Source of the DNA: Campylobacterota bacterium
GTDB taxonomy: Bacteria > Campylobacterota > Campylobacteria > Campylobacterales > Sulfurovaceae
Direction of reading: 5' to 3'
Assembly (NCBI GenBank): GCA_022600655.1
Contig: JAHZJZ010000084.1
Location: 1-6,054, forward strand
DNA: 6,054 nucleotides
Made by a program: the position numbers and the translations under genes. Position 1 is the first letter of the stretch. Each line of letters begins with the position of its first letter. The notes below the pieces were generated by a model that worked only from the letters and a program-made list of their open reading frames with translations, was not told the DNA's origin and ran no database searches. Positions 5,966 through 6,054 of this stretch are shown piece after piece.

Positions 5966-5973
5966 AATTAACA

Positions 5974-6054
5974 ATGGCTAAAGATGATGTAATTGAAATT
6001 GATGGTAAAGTAGTTGAAGCATTACCAAATGCAACATTTAGAGTTGAACTTGAA
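5974..6054 (+). CDS. infA: Translation initiation factor IF-1, 3'-truncated by the window edge
   Basis: The first 27 codons of an open frame running off the window. The start MAKDDVIEIDGKVVEALPNA and the following TFRVELE are the N-terminal half of the IF-1 S1-type OB fold. The full protein is usually 71-73 residues, so about 45 residues lie beyond the end. IF-1 binds the 30S A site and works with IF-2 and IF-3 during initiation. Its position after map is the common secY-map-infA order. A strong ribosome site precedes it. In related genomes rpmJ and rpsM usually follow, but that cannot be seen here. Confidence 0.96.
   Translation, partial: MAKDDVIEIDGKVVEALPNATFRVELE

Noticed and set aside
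5953..5973. A possible promoter or terminator in the gap before infA
   Set aside because: The 21-base gap holds a strong ribosome binding site but no hairpin and no recognisable -35/-10 pair.

Overview
The window is an internal slice of the conserved S10-spc ribosomal protein gene cluster. It runs entirely on the + strand with no gap longer than 21 bases. It opens inside rpmC (L29, the last gene of the S10 half in many bacteria). It continues through rpsQ, rplN, rplX, rplE, rpsN, rpsH, rplF, rplR, rpsE, rplO, secY and map, and ends 27 codons into infA. No RNA gene, mobile element, repeat array, promoter or terminator is visible. Both ends are cut inside genes, so the transcript's start and end lie outside.

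The organism is most likely a member of Campylobacterota (formerly Epsilonproteobacteria), possibly a Sulfurimonas- or Sulfurovum-like sulfur oxidiser, though the genus is only a guess. Four things support this. The DNA is AT-rich, with AGA as the dominant arginine codon in the ribosomal genes. Protein sequences and lengths closely resemble what I remember of Campylobacter and Sulfurimonas orthologues (L5, S8, S5, a 420-residue SecY with a short N-terminus). The gene order lacks rpmD (L30) between rpsE and rplO. The order secY-map-infA lacks both adk and an rpmJ directly after secY. S14 is the short zinc-binding form.

Region by region: 1-410 holds the small proteins L29 and S17. Positions 410-1564 hold L14, L24 and L5. 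Positions 1564-2158 hold S14 and S8. Positions 2168-3932 hold L6, L18, S5 and L15. Positions 3935-5197 encode the Sec translocon channel SecY, 5197-5952 methionine aminopeptidase, and 5974 onward initiation factor IF-1. Four junctions are TAATG overlaps (rpsQ/rplN, rplN/rplX, rplE/rpsN, secY/map), and the others are 2 to 21 bases apart. Most ribosomal genes have a clear Shine-Dalgarno site, secY has almost none, and infA has a strong one. This suggests one polycistronic message with coupled translation.

Together the genes supply ribosome subunits (both 30S and 50S), the membrane channel for nascent proteins, removal of the first methionine, and initiation. This is an ordinary core-genome region. 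I found no sign of an undescribed system. The points worth a second look are modest: the missing rpmD, the weak secY ribosome binding site, the coupled junctions, a codon-use shift, and start choices at several genes.
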